From NCBI GenBank assembly GCA_030160035.1, contig BSNO01000003.1, forward strand, positions 124,001 to 188,000: a stretch of DNA of 64,000 bases, in the 5' to 3' direction. The notes below the pieces were generated by a model. That model did not search any database. It was not told the origin of the DNA and worked only from the letters and a program-made list of their open reading frames with translations. This DNA is from Rhizobium albus. Its GTDB lineage: Bacteria; Pseudomonadota; Alphaproteobacteria; Rhizobiales; Rhizobiaceae. Below, piece after piece: positions 12,573 through 21,942 of the stretch. Position 1 is the first letter of the stretch. Each line of letters begins with the position of its first letter. A program made the translations under genes and the position numbers.

Positions 12573-13451
12573 ATGTCGACAGTCAAAAAGGTCAGAAAAG
12601 CCGTGCTTCCCGTTGCGGGGCTCGGCACACGTTTCCTGCCGGCCACCAAGGCCGTTCCCAAGGAAATGCTGACCATCGTCGATAAGCCCGTCGTACAATA
12701 TGTCGTCGAGGAAGCGGCTGCCGCCGGCATCGAGCACTTTGTGTTCGTCACCGGTCGCAACAAGGCTGTCATCGAAGATCATTTCGACATTCAGTTCGAG
12801 CTGAACGAGACACTCGAAGCGCGCGGCAAGACGGCCGAGCTCGCCAACATCAAGGCGATGCTGCCGAAGGCCGGCTCCATGAGCTTCACGCGCCAGCAGG
12901 AACCGCTAGGCCTCGGCCACGCGGTGTGGTGCGCACGCGACATCATCGGAGACGAGCCCTTCGCGTTGCTCCTGCCCGATATGCTGATGCAGGACGCCCG
13001 GGGCTGCCTGACCGGCATGATGGATCTCTACGCGCAGACCGGCGGCAACGTTGTTTCGGTCGAGGAGTGCCATCCCGATCTCGCGCACAAATACGGCATC
13101 GTCGGCATGGGCGACGAAGTCGGCGAAGGCTTCAAGATCACCGAAATGGTCGAGAAGCCGGCTAAGGGCACCGCGCCATCGAACTGGTTCATCAACGGCC
13201 GCTACATTCTGCAGCCAGAAATCTTCGACATTCTGGAGACGCAGGAGCGTGGCGCCGGCAATGAGATCCAACTGACCGACGGCATGCTGCGTCTCGCCGA
13301 AAGCCAGGAATTTGCCGGCTACCGCTTCCGTGGCAACACGTTCGATTGCGGTTCCAAGGACGGGTTCATCAAGGCGAACCTCGCTTTCGCGCTGGCACGC
13401 GACGACATACGCGCTCTGATCGAGGACGATCTCAAGGCATTGATCGGCTGA
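12573..13451 (+). CDS. galU: UTP--glucose-1-phosphate uridylyltransferase
   Basis: It makes UDP-glucose from glucose-1-phosphate and UTP, feeding exopolysaccharide, lipopolysaccharide and cyclic glucan synthesis. It has 292 residues, the usual length. The nucleotidyltransferase signature [17 protein letters not shown] is at about 16-32, with [11 protein letters not shown], the metal-binding region LLPDM and EIQLTDGM further on. The ATG at 12573 is chosen because homologues start just before the KAVLPVAG strand; a weak GAGGGA precedes it. The gene is convergent with, and only 12 bp from, the outer-membrane barrel gene. Confidence 0.97.
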   Translation: MSTVKKVRKAVLPVAGLGTRFLPATKAVPKEMLTIVDKPVVQYVVEEAAAAGIEHFVFVTGRNKAVIEDHFDIQFELNETLEARGKTAELANIKAMLPKAGSMSFTRQQEPLGLGHAVWCARDIIGDEPFALLLPDMLMQDARGCLTGMMDLYAQTGGNVVSVEECHPDLAHKYGIVGMGDEVGEGFKITEMVEKPAKGTAPSNWFINGRYILQPEIFDILETQERGAGNEIQLTDGMLRLAESQEFAGYRFRGNTFDCGSKDGFIKANLAFALARDDIRALIEDDLKALIG

Positions 13452-13463
13452 TCAACGCCCTGG

Positions 13464-14903
13464 TCAACGTCTCAGCGTCAGGCCGGCTCCGATCGTCACC
13501 GTGTCGTAGTCGGCCGCTCCATCCTGCGTCGTCCGCTCGTAGGCTATGTCGGCCTCGACATCCAGATGGCGATTGAGCGACCAGACGAGGCCGGCTGACG
13601 CATCGTAGATGTACTGGTCCGCGATGTCGAAGCCGTAATAGTCTCGCAGGGTGAGGCCACCGCCAAGGCGCGCAAGCAGGTTGTCGCGCACCACATGCGT
13701 CAGATTGATGTAGAAGCGTTGCGCCACCGATCCTGAGAGATCGGCGGTGGTGGAGCTTTCGATTTCCGTCAGCGCGCCGAACTGCACATCGGTCCCGCGC
13801 TTCGGCGACCAGTTCAGCAAGCCGTCGAGCGTAAAGGTGTCGATAGACGCCAAACGGGCATCGTCGACATCGCGCATGGCATATCCGGCGGCGATTTCAC
13901 CGAACCATTTTTCGCCGAGATCGATCTCAAGCCCGGTGCGCAGGCCATAGGTCGTGGCGGATCGCTCAAAGCCGGAACGGTCGATCTCCTCGTCGAATTC
14001 CGTGCGCGTGACCTGGCTTTCAATGAACGGCGAGAGGATCGCGGAGGCCGCATAGGCAAGCCGGCTGCGCAGCGAGAAGCTCGTTTGGTCGCGATCGTCC
14101 AGCGCGACATTCGACCCGTCGGCCAGCCGCGCGCTTCCGTAAAGCGATCGCACGGCGTCCACATCCACCGAGCCCCGGATCAGTCCGAACTCTCGGGCAA
14201 TGCCGGCGCCTGCGGAAAACTCGTGAATCGAAGCCTGCGTGTCGGCGCCGATCAAAGCGTTCGGATCGGTATCGTCCTCACGCTCGAAATCATAACCCGC
14301 ACGCAGCGTCGCCGTCGTCGGCCCGCCGAGATCGAGGCGCAGAACCGCATCGATTTCCGCGCTGGGATCGGTCGCGCCCCGACCGCTGAGATTTTCTTGG
14401 AAGACGCCGCCGCCGATGACCGAGAGTTGATGCCGCGACCAATCGGAGCGCAGGTCGAACCGACCATCGGTCTGGGTGAACACGCGGTCGTCACCGCTCG
14501 ATTGCTGTTCGCTGACGATGCGTTGTGAAAGCGACGGCCGCAGAACGAAGGTTCCAAGCCGGATACCATCGGCTTCCGTCGGCTCCGGGCCCCGCCGGCG
14601 CAACTGGCCGCCCACCGTTTCGGCACGCGGGTTCTGCCGTCCATCGATGCGAACGGGCTCGGCCGGCTGCGATGGCCGCAATTCCTCCGCGATCAACGCC
14701 TCGATGGTCGGATCGTCGGCAACCGCATCGGCGGCTTCGGTGGTGAGTAGGCTTCCGAGTGCAGTGGAGGCATCGGATGTGTCCGATACCTGGGCCCAGG
14801 CAGGCCCGGCGAGCATCGTGCTGAGTAAAAGGGCGGCAAGCAGCGACGCCCGGCGACCGATCGGTGCGCTCCGTTCTTCCGCCCTGATCGGGTAAGCCCG
14901 CAT
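13464..14903 (-). CDS. outer-membrane beta-barrel protein (BBP2-like)
   Basis: A 479-residue exported protein. The signal peptide ends at GPAWAQ (about residue 36). After a disordered acidic and Arg/Pro-rich stretch (about 37-115) come repeated amphipathic strands rich in aromatic residues, ending in the aromatic/Arg tail TIGAGLTLRR. This matches the BBP2_2 type of putative outer-membrane barrel found in rhizobia. Its function is not established. The ATG at 14903 has AAGGCGG 5 nt upstream, which decides the start over longer frames. It diverges from kdsD. Confidence 0.78.
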   Translation of the reverse strand: MRAYPIRAEERSAPIGRRASLLAALLLSTMLAGPAWAQVSDTSDASTALGSLLTTEAADAVADDPTIEALIAEELRPSQPAEPVRIDGRQNPRAETVGGQLRRRGPEPTEADGIRLGTFVLRPSLSQRIVSEQQSSGDDRVFTQTDGRFDLRSDWSRHQLSVIGGGVFQENLSGRGATDPSAEIDAVLRLDLGGPTTATLRAGYDFEREDDTDPNALIGADTQASIHEFSAGAGIAREFGLIRGSVDVDAVRSLYGSARLADGSNVALDDRDQTSFSLRSRLAYAASAILSPFIESQVTRTEFDEEIDRSGFERSATTYGLRTGLEIDLGEKWFGEIAAGYAMRDVDDARLASIDTFTLDGLLNWSPKRGTDVQFGALTEIESSTTADLSGSVAQRFYINLTHVVRDNLLARLGGGLTLRDYYGFDIADQYIYDASAGLVWSLNRHLDVEADIAYERTTQDGAADYDTVTIGAGLTLRR

Positions 14904-15058
14904 GAACCGCCTTGCATGGATCGAATGGATGACGGCGCATCGCGAACCGCCACTGTGATTGCCAAATCGTAAACGCTCGTGGTTAACGCTTTCTTGCGCG
15001 GCGCTCCCGGAAGGTCTTCGCATGGACACCCGGGCCCAAACGGTCTAACGGAAACGCC

Positions 15059-16054
15059 ATGTCGATGACGAATACACAGGACGCGCCGAGCGAGATCACC
15101 GCTTCGGCACTACGAACTCTCGAGATCGAGCGTGCCGGCTTGGCCGCACTGCAGGCAGCACTGGCGAACGGCCTGGGCGATCGGTTCCGCGAAGCGGTGG
15201 AGTCAGTGCGCGCAGCGACCGGGCGCGTGATCGTGACGGGCGTTGGCAAGAGCGGACACATCGGCTCCAAGCTTGCGGCAACGCTTGCCTCCACGGGCAC
15301 GCCCGCTTTCTTCGTGCATCCCGTCGAAGCCAATCACGGCGATCTCGGCATGATCGCGCAGGACGACCTGATCATCGCCATGTCGTGGTCCGGCGAAACC
15401 GCCGAACTGCGCGGCATCATCGCTTACGCTAAGCGCTTCCGCATCCCGCTGATCGGCCTGACGTCGGGCGCGGAGTCCACGCTTGCCCAGGAAGCTGATG
15501 TGGCGCTGATCATGCCGAAGGAGCAGGAGGCTTGCCCGCACGGGCTGGCGCCGACGACCTCGACGATCATGCAGCTTGCGCTGGGTGATGCGCTCGCCAT
15601 CGCGCTTCTGGAAACGCGCGGCTTCACGGCCAACGATTTTCGGGTTTTCCACCCGGGCGGCAAGCTCGGCTCGATGCTGACCCATGTGTCGGACCTGATG
15701 CACAGCGGCGATCGTCTGCCGCTGGTGCCGATCGGCACCGGCGTTCCGGAGGCAGTCGCGAAACTTTCCGAAAAGCGGTTCGGCTGCGTCGGCATCGTGG
15801 GCGAGGGCGGTGGGCTCGTCGGCATCATCACCGATGGCGACCTTGCCCGAAACCTAGCGCGCGATTTGAGCGGCCTCCTCGTCGAGGAAATGATGACGGT
15901 CAATCCGAAGACGGTCGCGGGCTCGGTGCTTGCGGGAAGCGCGCTCGCGCTGCTCGAAGATCACAACATCAGTGCGCTCTTCGTGACGGACGAGAACCGT
16001 CGTCCTGTAGGCATCGTGCATTTCCACGATCTGCTGCGCGTCGGTGCGGCTTGA
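15059..16054 (+). CDS. kdsD: D-arabinose-5-phosphate isomerase (KpsF/GutQ family)
   Basis: It converts ribulose-5-phosphate to arabinose-5-phosphate, the first step toward Kdo for lipopolysaccharide or capsule. It has 331 residues. The SIS sugar-isomerase domain (about 30-190) shows VTGVGKSGHIGSKLA and the loop MSWSGETAEL. Two CBS repeats follow (about 205-262 and 275-330), which match the family. There is no kdsA or kdsB beside it. It ends at a hairpin shared with hemH. Confidence 0.93.
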   Translation: MSMTNTQDAPSEITASALRTLEIERAGLAALQAALANGLGDRFREAVESVRAATGRVIVTGVGKSGHIGSKLAATLASTGTPAFFVHPVEANHGDLGMIAQDDLIIAMSWSGETAELRGIIAYAKRFRIPLIGLTSGAESTLAQEADVALIMPKEQEACPHGLAPTTSTIMQLALGDALAIALLETRGFTANDFRVFHPGGKLGSMLTHVSDLMHSGDRLPLVPIGTGVPEAVAKLSEKRFGCVGIVGEGGGLVGIITDGDLARNLARDLSGLLVEEMMTVNPKTVAGSVLAGSALALLEDHNISALFVTDENRRPVGIVHFHDLLRVGAA

Positions 16055-16061
16055 CCAACAA

Positions 16062-16098
16062 AAAACCGGCGCTGGGTTCAGCCCGACGCCGGTTCTTT
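16062..16098. terminator. bidirectional terminator between kdsD and hemH
   Basis: AACCGGCG (16064-16071) pairs with CGCCGGTT (16087-16094), with A/T runs on both flanks. The genes converge here. Confidence 0.75.
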
Positions 16099-16126
16099 AC
16101 TTGTACTGATCAATCTTGGTCTGCGT

Positions 16127-17191
16127 TCAGATCCAACCCTGGAGCTCGCGCCGAACGACGCTTTCGAGCACCCGCATGCCATCCGCCGAGTCGTTGAGGC
16201 AGGGGATATGCGTGAACTTCTCGCCGCCATGCTCCTCGAAAATCTCGTGGGCCTCGCCCGCGATCTCCTCAAGCGTTTCCAGGCAATCCGAAACGAAACC
16301 TGGGTTGAGCACCGCGATGCGCTTCACGCCATCCTTGGCCAGCTGCTCGACCGTCTTGTCCGTATAGGGCTGCAGCCACTCTTCCGGGCCGAAACGTGAC
16401 TGGAAGGTCGGCCGGAACCGCTCCTTCGTCCAGCCAAGCCGCTCGCGCACCAGACGCCCGGTCTTCAGGCACTGGCAGTGATAGGGATCGCCGCGCTTGA
16501 AATAGGATTGCGGAATGCCGTGGAAGGATGCGAGCACCACTTCCGGCTCCCAGTCGAGCGTCGCCAGATGCTTCTCGATCGAGGTGGCGATGGCGTCGAT
16601 ATAAACCGGATCGTCGTGGTAGGATGGGACGGTGCGCAGCGCCGGCTGCCAGCGCATGGCAAGCAGCGCTTCGAACACCTTGTCATTCACGGTTGCCGTC
16701 GTCGTCGCGGAATACTGCGGATAGAGCGGGAACACCAGGATGCGGTCGCAACCTTCCGCCTTCAGAGCATCGACGCGCTCGGCAATCGAAGGCTTGCCGT
16801 AACGCATGGCCCAATCGACATGCACATTCGGATACATTGCAAGCGACTGCGCAAGGCTCTCGGACTGGTTGCGCGTGTAGGTCCTGAGATAGCTCTCGTC
16901 GAGATCCTTGTTCCAGATCTCTTCATAGGCCCTACCGACGCGCTTCGGCCGCGTGTTGAGGACGATGCCGAACAGGATCGGGTACCAGAGCGCCTTCGGC
17001 CATTCGATGACGCGCTTGTCCGTCAGGAATTCCTTGAGGTAACGGCGCATGGACACGGGGTCGGTCGCATCAGGCGTGCCGAGATTGACAAGCAACACCC
17101 CGACCTTACCGATCTTGACCGGCGGATGATCGGTCGGCAGCGCCATATTCGGCGCGGCGACTTCAAAAACGGGATTGACGTGCTGGTTCAT
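16127..17191 (-). CDS. hemH: ferrochelatase
   Basis: It inserts Fe2+ into protoporphyrin IX, the last step of haem synthesis, at the inner membrane. It has 354 residues. The visible family motifs are GVLLVNLGTPD near residue 31, the LVFPLYPQYSATT block, and the active-site histidine in ASFHGIPQSYFKRGDPYHCQC, His224 being the metal-binding candidate. Two cysteines follow that histidine, in YHCQC. The ATG at 17191 (MNQHVNP) is preferred over a TTG 24 codons upstream because it matches the usual N-terminal length. Confidence 0.95.
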   Translation of the reverse strand: MNQHVNPVFEVAAPNMALPTDHPPVKIGKVGVLLVNLGTPDATDPVSMRRYLKEFLTDKRVIEWPKALWYPILFGIVLNTRPKRVGRAYEEIWNKDLDESYLRTYTRNQSESLAQSLAMYPNVHVDWAMRYGKPSIAERVDALKAEGCDRILVFPLYPQYSATTTATVNDKVFEALLAMRWQPALRTVPSYHDDPVYIDAIATSIEKHLATLDWEPEVVLASFHGIPQSYFKRGDPYHCQCLKTGRLVRERLGWTKERFRPTFQSRFGPEEWLQPYTDKTVEQLAKDGVKRIAVLNPGFVSDCLETLEEIAGEAHEIFEEHGGEKFTHIPCLNDSADGMRVLESVVRRELQGWI

Positions 17192-17298
17192 GGTTGGGGC
17201 GACCCTTGTCTCGGCATCCACCTGGAATGACCTCTCACATAAAGGCGACGCGCCAATTTTCAATCATTCCAATTTGTCGCACGAAACGACTGCATAAC

Positions 17299-17328
17299 AA
17301 AAGCCCGGATACGAGGATCCGGGCTTTT
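17299..17328 (-). terminator. rho-independent terminator of the LysM 5'-nucleotidase gene
   Basis: Perfect 12-bp arms, AAAAGCCCGGAT (17299-17310) and ATCCGGGCTTTT (17317-17328). It lies 29 bp past the stop at 17358. Confidence 0.85.
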
Positions 17329-17357
17329 GAAGGTTAGAAAGCTATCGCGCCGGATGC

Positions 17358-19619
17358 TTACGGCCGAGCCGGGATGACCAGCTCGGTGCCGATGTCCAGA
17401 TCTCGTGCTTCCTGCGAGGGGTTCGCATCCGCGATCGCCTGCCACAGCGTGCCATCGCCGTAATACTCTTCGGCGATATCCCAAAACGTATCGCCACGGG
17501 CGACCGTGTGGGTGCGCTCGCCGGCATCATCCGCGGCGGGAGCAGCTTCCTCAGTTGCCTCCGGTGCCATCGGCGCAGGGGTTGCTGCGGGAGCTTCCTC
17601 GGCTGTGTCGGCAGGCTCAGCCGGCTCTTCTGCCGGTGCCGCCGGGGCAGGGGCCGGAGCCGGAGCAGGTGCAGGCTCCGTTTCTGCAGCATCTTCCTCC
17701 GTGGCCGGCATTTCGGCCGGCATGTCAGCCGGTGTCTCGGAAGGCGCGGCCTCTTCGGTCATCGGTGCCTCCGCTGCCGGAGCCTCGGTCGCCGGAGCTT
17801 CCGGTGCGGTCGTCTCGGCAGCTTCAGGAGCTTCAGGCGCCGGTGTCTCGGCTTCCATTGCCTCTTCGGCTGCCGGTGCAGGCTCTTCGGTCGGCGCCTC
17901 GGCTTCCGTGGCGGGCTCTGCGGTCATCTCTTCGGCCGGAGCCGGAGCGACTGCCTCCTCTTCCACCGGAGCGGCCGTCTCTTCTGCTGGTGCAGCTTCG
18001 CCAGATGCGTTGGCGTCGATGATGCGGCCTTCGAGGAAAGGCTCGTAAGGCTCGTTCTCGGCCAGATAGTCGGCGACCACCTGCTCGAGGCCCGGACCGT
18101 AGTCATAGGCGTTCTCGCCCTCGGTCGCGAACATCTCGTAGCCGTCGCCGCCGCCGCGCATGTAGTTGTTGGTGGCGACGAGGTAGGTCGCTGCCTCGTC
18201 GATCGGCGCGAAGCCGCCATTGCCGTCGGCAACTTCAACCGAAACGATGCGGCTTCCAGCCGGCTGCGTGGCATCGAAGGTGTAGCGCATGCCGGCGACC
18301 TGGGCGAAGCGGCCGGCCTGTTCTTCATACTGGCTGAGGCCGTTTTCCAGCGCGGCGACGACGCCGGCACCGGAAAGCTGAAACGTTGCCAGCGTATTCT
18401 GGAACGGCAACACGCCGAGCACATCGCCCATCGTGATCTCGCCCTCGTCGATCGATGCACGAAGACCGCCGCCGTTCTGGATGACAAGCTGCACGCCCTG
18501 ATCGGCCGTCTGCCAGAGCATTGCATCGGTGACGAGGTTGCCCATCTCGCACTCGCCCGCGCGGCAGGTTTCGCGCGATCCATCGATGGCAGTCGTCGCT
18601 TCGGACACGCGCTCCAGCATCAGGTCCTGGATCGGCTCGGCAAGTTCGGCGACGCGCGCGGCGACTTCCGCGTCGGGTTCGACGGACGAATCGAGGAGGT
18701 GCGGATCACCGGATGCCGATGTGACATTGCCGTCGTCGTCGAATTCGACGCGCAATTCGCCGAGATACTTGGAGTAGGCGTAGGCTTGAACGATCGGCAC
18801 GTCCGTGCCCGACGGGTTGGCGACCATCGTCGGGTAGGCGCCGGCGGCACCTTCCTCGTTGGACAGAAGCGTGTGCGAGTGACCGCCAACGATCACATCG
18901 ATGCCATCGACGGCAGCGGCGATTTCCTGATCGCGCACATAGCCGACATGCGAAAGGAGGATGATCTTGTTGATGCCTTCGGCTTCAAGCTCGGCAACGG
19001 CGCCGGTCAGGTACTCGATCTCGTCTTCGAACGAGATGTCGTCGCCAGGAGAAGATGTCTCGTCCGTGTCGGTGGCAAGGACGGAAACGATGCCGATGCG
19101 CTCGCCGCCAAGTTCCTTGATCAAATAAGGCTCGTACTTGCCGGCCAGCAGAGACCCTTCGGCAGCGACGGTGTTGCCTGAAAGCAGCGGTACGTCGACG
19201 AGGCCGATAAAGGCGTCGAGCGCTTCGGGGCCATCGTCGAATTCGTGGTTGCCGATCGCCATTGCGTCGAAGCCGATGGCGTTCATGAATTCGGCTTCGG
19301 CTTCGCCCTTGTAGGTCGTATAGAACAGAGAGCCCTGGAACTGGTCACCCGCGTCCAGCACGAGCACATTGGCGCCTTCACCGGTCAGCGCGTCACGCCG
19401 CTCGTCGATCTTCGTCTTCAGCCGCGCAACACCACCGAAACATTCGTTGGCCTCGGCCTGCTCGGCAGAACACGTCGCATCCGACGAATTGATCGCCTCG
19501 ATGCGCGAGTGCAGGTCGTTGATGTGCAGGATGTCGAGGGTGAAATCGGCATGGGCCGCGCCCGCGGAAAGCGCGAGCGCAGAGACCGAGATCGCTGCGC
19601 GGCGAAAGAATTTTGACAT
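17358..19619 (-). CDS. secreted 5'-nucleotidase/metallophosphatase with a C-terminal LysM domain
   Basis: A 753-residue exported protein with a signal peptide cut after AAHA (residue 24). The calcineurin-like phosphatase domain (about 27-330) has the metal ligands DLH (35-37), GDQFQG, GNHEFDDG and GGHSH. The 5'-nucleotidase C-terminal domain (about 350-520) has NGGGLRASI and TNNYMRGGGDGYE. Residues about 537-690 are a long Ala/Pro/Glu-rich, probably extended linker. The last 51 residues form one LysM domain (HTVARGDTFWDIAEEYYGDG...), which binds peptidoglycan. The likely job is to release phosphate and nucleosides from nucleotides in the periplasm, held at the cell wall. Its own terminator follows, so it appears monocistronic. 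Confidence 0.9.
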   Translation of the reverse strand: MSKFFRRAAISVSALALSAGAAHADFTLDILHINDLHSRIEAINSSDATCSAEQAEANECFGGVARLKTKIDERRDALTGEGANVLVLDAGDQFQGSLFYTTYKGEAEAEFMNAIGFDAMAIGNHEFDDGPEALDAFIGLVDVPLLSGNTVAAEGSLLAGKYEPYLIKELGGERIGIVSVLATDTDETSSPGDDISFEDEIEYLTGAVAELEAEGINKIILLSHVGYVRDQEIAAAVDGIDVIVGGHSHTLLSNEEGAAGAYPTMVANPSGTDVPIVQAYAYSKYLGELRVEFDDDGNVTSASGDPHLLDSSVEPDAEVAARVAELAEPIQDLMLERVSEATTAIDGSRETCRAGECEMGNLVTDAMLWQTADQGVQLVIQNGGGLRASIDEGEITMGDVLGVLPFQNTLATFQLSGAGVVAALENGLSQYEEQAGRFAQVAGMRYTFDATQPAGSRIVSVEVADGNGGFAPIDEAATYLVATNNYMRGGGDGYEMFATEGENAYDYGPGLEQVVADYLAENEPYEPFLEGRIIDANASGEAAPAEETAAPVEEEAVAPAPAEEMTAEPATEAEAPTEEPAPAAEEAMEAETPAPEAPEAAETTAPEAPATEAPAAEAPMTEEAAPSETPADMPAEMPATEEDAAETEPAPAPAPAPAPAAPAEEPAEPADTAEEAPAATPAPMAPEATEEAAPAADDAGERTHTVARGDTFWDIAEEYYGDGTLWQAIADANPSQEARDLDIGTELVIPARP

Positions 19620-19776
19620 GAAAAGAAGCTCCCTGTGAATTCCGCTGCTTGCTGCCAGCTTGTTGCATAGCTTTTATGACAGCTCGTCAGGTCAATGGTT
19701 TCATCATGGCCATGGGAGCGCAAGCGCAAAGAACAGGCGTTTCGGCCAAAATCCCGGCGAAGTCTCAGAGAGCGTT

Positions 19777-19798
19777 GACCGGCGCCGTGGCGCCGGTC
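19777..19798 (-). terminator. strong hairpin after omp10
   Basis: GACCGGCGCC (19777-19786) and GGCGCCGGTC (19789-19798), 10-bp arms with a very short loop and no T run. It lies 13 bp beyond the omp10 stop and probably acts as a transcription or RNA-decay barrier. Confidence 0.45.
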
Positions 19799-19811
19799 AG
19801 AAAGAATTCGA

Positions 19812-20195
19812 TCAGCCGACGGCCTGACGGGCGAGCGAGAACTGTGCACCGGCATCCGAGGTGCAGTTCAGCTGTGTCGGGCTGACGATCGCGCAGTTGA
19901 CCGTCGACGTCGTGCCGCGAACGCGCGACGTCAGCTGGATCTCGACCAAACGATCGGATCGATACTGGTAGTTGCCATCGGCCAGCAGGCTGTTGGTGTC
20001 CGTCGTGCGGGTCTCGAACCGGCCGTTGTTGAAGCTCGAAACGATGCCGTTCGGATCAACCCAGGTGCCCTGCAGCTGGTCGCGCGGCTGCGGAGCCTCG
20101 CGCAGCACGGGAGCCGGGCCGTAATTGACTGCCTGACACGCTGCCAATAGTGCAGCCAGGCCGGCGATGGATGAGATGCGGACGAGGCGGTTCAT
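19812..20195 (-). CDS. omp10: outer-membrane lipoprotein Omp10
   Basis: A 127-residue lipoprotein. The signal ends in the lipobox LLAAC with the lipidated Cys20. The mature part contains GTWVDPNGIVSSFNNGRFET, followed by DTNSLLADGNYQY and VNCAIVSPTQLNCTS, which correspond closely to the Brucella and rhizobial Omp10 family. Two cysteines in that last block may form a disulfide. Omp10 is an outer-membrane-anchored protein; its molecular role is not known. It is transcribed alone, about 195 bp downstream of hss. Confidence 0.9.
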   Translation of the reverse strand: MNRLVRISSIAGLAALLAACQAVNYGPAPVLREAPQPRDQLQGTWVDPNGIVSSFNNGRFETRTTDTNSLLADGNYQYRSDRLVEIQLTSRVRGTTSTVNCAIVSPTQLNCTSDAGAQFSLARQAVG

Positions 20196-20296
20196 GTAAT
20201 TGGTGTCTCCCGTTGATAGCGGGCTTGTCGTTAGCCCCCGCTGTGGCGAATGCGCGTGCGCCATGTTGGTTCCTGCACCTCTGCAAGGCTTTGGCG

Positions 20297-20316
20297 CTGT
20301 GGCGCTTACGCCACAG
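20297..20316. repeat. perfect hairpin between hss and omp10
   Basis: CTGTGGCG (20297-20304), loop CTTA, then CGCCACAG (20309-20316). There is no T run on either strand. It may help end the hss transcript. Confidence 0.45.
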
Positions 20317-20389
20317 TCGCTGCCGTGCTGAAGCCTATCGAGGATGCAGCGCGCAATCAGCTTATGCAAGTGCGCGCCGCTGCGCCCGA

Positions 20390-21835
20390 TCAGCGTACGA
20401 GGATATTGCGGAACTGCCAGGGATCGCTTTCGTCGAGGTCTTCCGGGAAGAGGCCCGGGCGGCCTTCGAGCGGCGTCCAGTCCGTGTAGTGGCCTTCCAC
20501 GGGTCCGAGATAGGGAAGCTGCACTTCCAGGCAGCGCTTGTAGTCCATCTCGTCGGCTTCGACGATGCCCGCTTCCGGGTTTTCCAGTGCCCAGACCATG
20601 CCCGCGAGCACGGCGGAGGTTACCTGCAGGCCCGTGGCGTTCTGATAGGGCGCCAATTCGCGCGTCTCTTCGAGCGACAGGCGCGAGCCGTACCAATAGG
20701 CGTTCTTGTCGTGGCCGTAGAGCAGCACGCCGAGTTCGTCGACGCCGTCGACCAGTTCGTCCTCGTCGAGCACGTGCAGCTTCGGCTGCTGGGTGCCGCC
20801 ATTGCCGAACATCTCATGCAGCGAAAGAACGGCATCGTTGGCCGGATGGTAGGCGTAGTGGCAGGTCGGGCGGTAGGAAACCTCGCCCTTCTTGTCGCGC
20901 AGCGTGAAGAAATCCGCGATCGAGATCGATTCATTGTGCGTGACGAGGAAGCCGTACTGGGCGCCGGGCGTCGGGCACCATGTGCGCACGCGCGTGTTGG
21001 CGCCGGGCTGTTCCAGGTAGATCGCAGCCTTGCAGCCCGACTTGTGCTTCTTGGCGTTCTTCGGCTTCCACTTCTCGTGCGTGCCCCAGCCAAGTTCCGA
21101 CGGCTGCAGGCCTTCCGAAATGAAGCCTTCCGCCGACCAGGTGTTCCAGAAGACGTTCATCGGCTTCGGGTTCTTGGTGCGCTGGGTGTCGCGCTCGGCG
21201 ATGTGGATGCCCTTGACGCCGACCTTCTTCATCAGCTTGGCCCAGCCGCGCTGATCGGCTGCTTCCGGCTCATCGAACTCGACATTCAGTTCCTTGGCGA
21301 GATCGACGACGGCCTGCTTGACGAACCACGAAACCATGCCGGGGTTCGCGCCACAGCATGAAACGGCGGTGATGCCGCCTAGATTCTTGCGCTTTTCCTC
21401 GCGCACGGTTTCGCGAAGCGCGTAGTTCGTGCGTGTGGAATTGTCGGCGGTCTTGTCGAAGTAGAAGCCGAGCCAGGGTTCGACGACGGTGTCGATATAG
21501 AGCACGCCCAGCTCGCGGCAGAGCTTGATCAGGTCAAGCGAGGAGGTGTCGACCGAGAGATTGACGCAGAAGCCACGGCCTTCGCCTTCCGTCAGCAGCG
21601 GAGACAGGAGCTCGCGGTAGTTCTCCTTGGTCACGGCCGACTGGATGAACTTGACGCCGTGCTTCTTGAGAATTTCGGCATTGTCGTCGCGCGGATCGAT
21701 GACGACCAGACGATCCTTGTCATATTTGAAGTGCCGCTCGATGAGAGGAAGCGTGCCCCGCCCGATCGATCCGAAACCGAGCATGACGATCGGTCCCGTG
21801 ATTTCGCCGTAAACGGGATAATCCTTGCCTGACAT
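20390..21835 (-). CDS. hss: homospermidine synthase
   Basis: An NAD-dependent enzyme that makes sym-homospermidine, from two putrescines or from putrescine and spermidine. Homospermidine is the main polyamine in many rhizobia. It has 481 residues. The N-terminal Rossmann motif GPIVMLGFGSIGRG (about 14-27) and the conserved blocks VVEPWLGFYFDK, SCCGANPGMVSWFVKQA and GYHPAND-like YHPANDAVL fit bacterial Hss, a saccharopine-dehydrogenase relative. GAGGAG precedes the ATG. The leader contains a 7-bp hairpin (21863-21881). Confidence 0.95.
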   Translation of the reverse strand: MSGKDYPVYGEITGPIVMLGFGSIGRGTLPLIERHFKYDKDRLVVIDPRDDNAEILKKHGVKFIQSAVTKENYRELLSPLLTEGEGRGFCVNLSVDTSSLDLIKLCRELGVLYIDTVVEPWLGFYFDKTADNSTRTNYALRETVREEKRKNLGGITAVSCCGANPGMVSWFVKQAVVDLAKELNVEFDEPEAADQRGWAKLMKKVGVKGIHIAERDTQRTKNPKPMNVFWNTWSAEGFISEGLQPSELGWGTHEKWKPKNAKKHKSGCKAAIYLEQPGANTRVRTWCPTPGAQYGFLVTHNESISIADFFTLRDKKGEVSYRPTCHYAYHPANDAVLSLHEMFGNGGTQQPKLHVLDEDELVDGVDELGVLLYGHDKNAYWYGSRLSLEETRELAPYQNATGLQVTSAVLAGMVWALENPEAGIVEADEMDYKRCLEVQLPYLGPVEGHYTDWTPLEGRPGLFPEDLDESDPWQFRNILVR

Positions 21836-21862
21836 GGTGAGCTGCTCCTCAGCGCAATAACG

Positions 21863-21881
21863 GGACGCGGCGTTCGCGTCC
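21863..21881 (-). promoter_or_regulatory. hairpin in the hss leader
   Basis: GGACGCG (21863-21869) and CGCGTCC (21875-21881), perfect 7-bp arms with a 5-nt loop, about 20 nt upstream of the hss ribosome site. It could be an attenuator, an RNA stabiliser, or the end signal of the upstream operon. Confidence 0.3.
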
Positions 21882-21942
21882 GTGTGTTCCTGTTGGACCG
21901 CGCTAAAGCATGTTTTCCCGTCACAATAAAGGGCGAGGCGGT

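Noticed and set aside
17192-17298. Irr/iron-responsive box before hemH
   Set aside because: AT-rich sequence is present but no clear match to an ICE or Fur-type palindrome.
17508-19181. Long open frame opposite the LysM 5'-nucleotidase gene
   Set aside because: Low-complexity Arg/Cys/Gly translation produced by the complementary strand of the Ala/Pro/Glu linker; no start signal.
19620-19700. PHO box upstream of the 5'-nucleotidase
   Set aside because: One CTGTCAT half-site exists on the minus strand, but no second half at the required 11-bp spacing.
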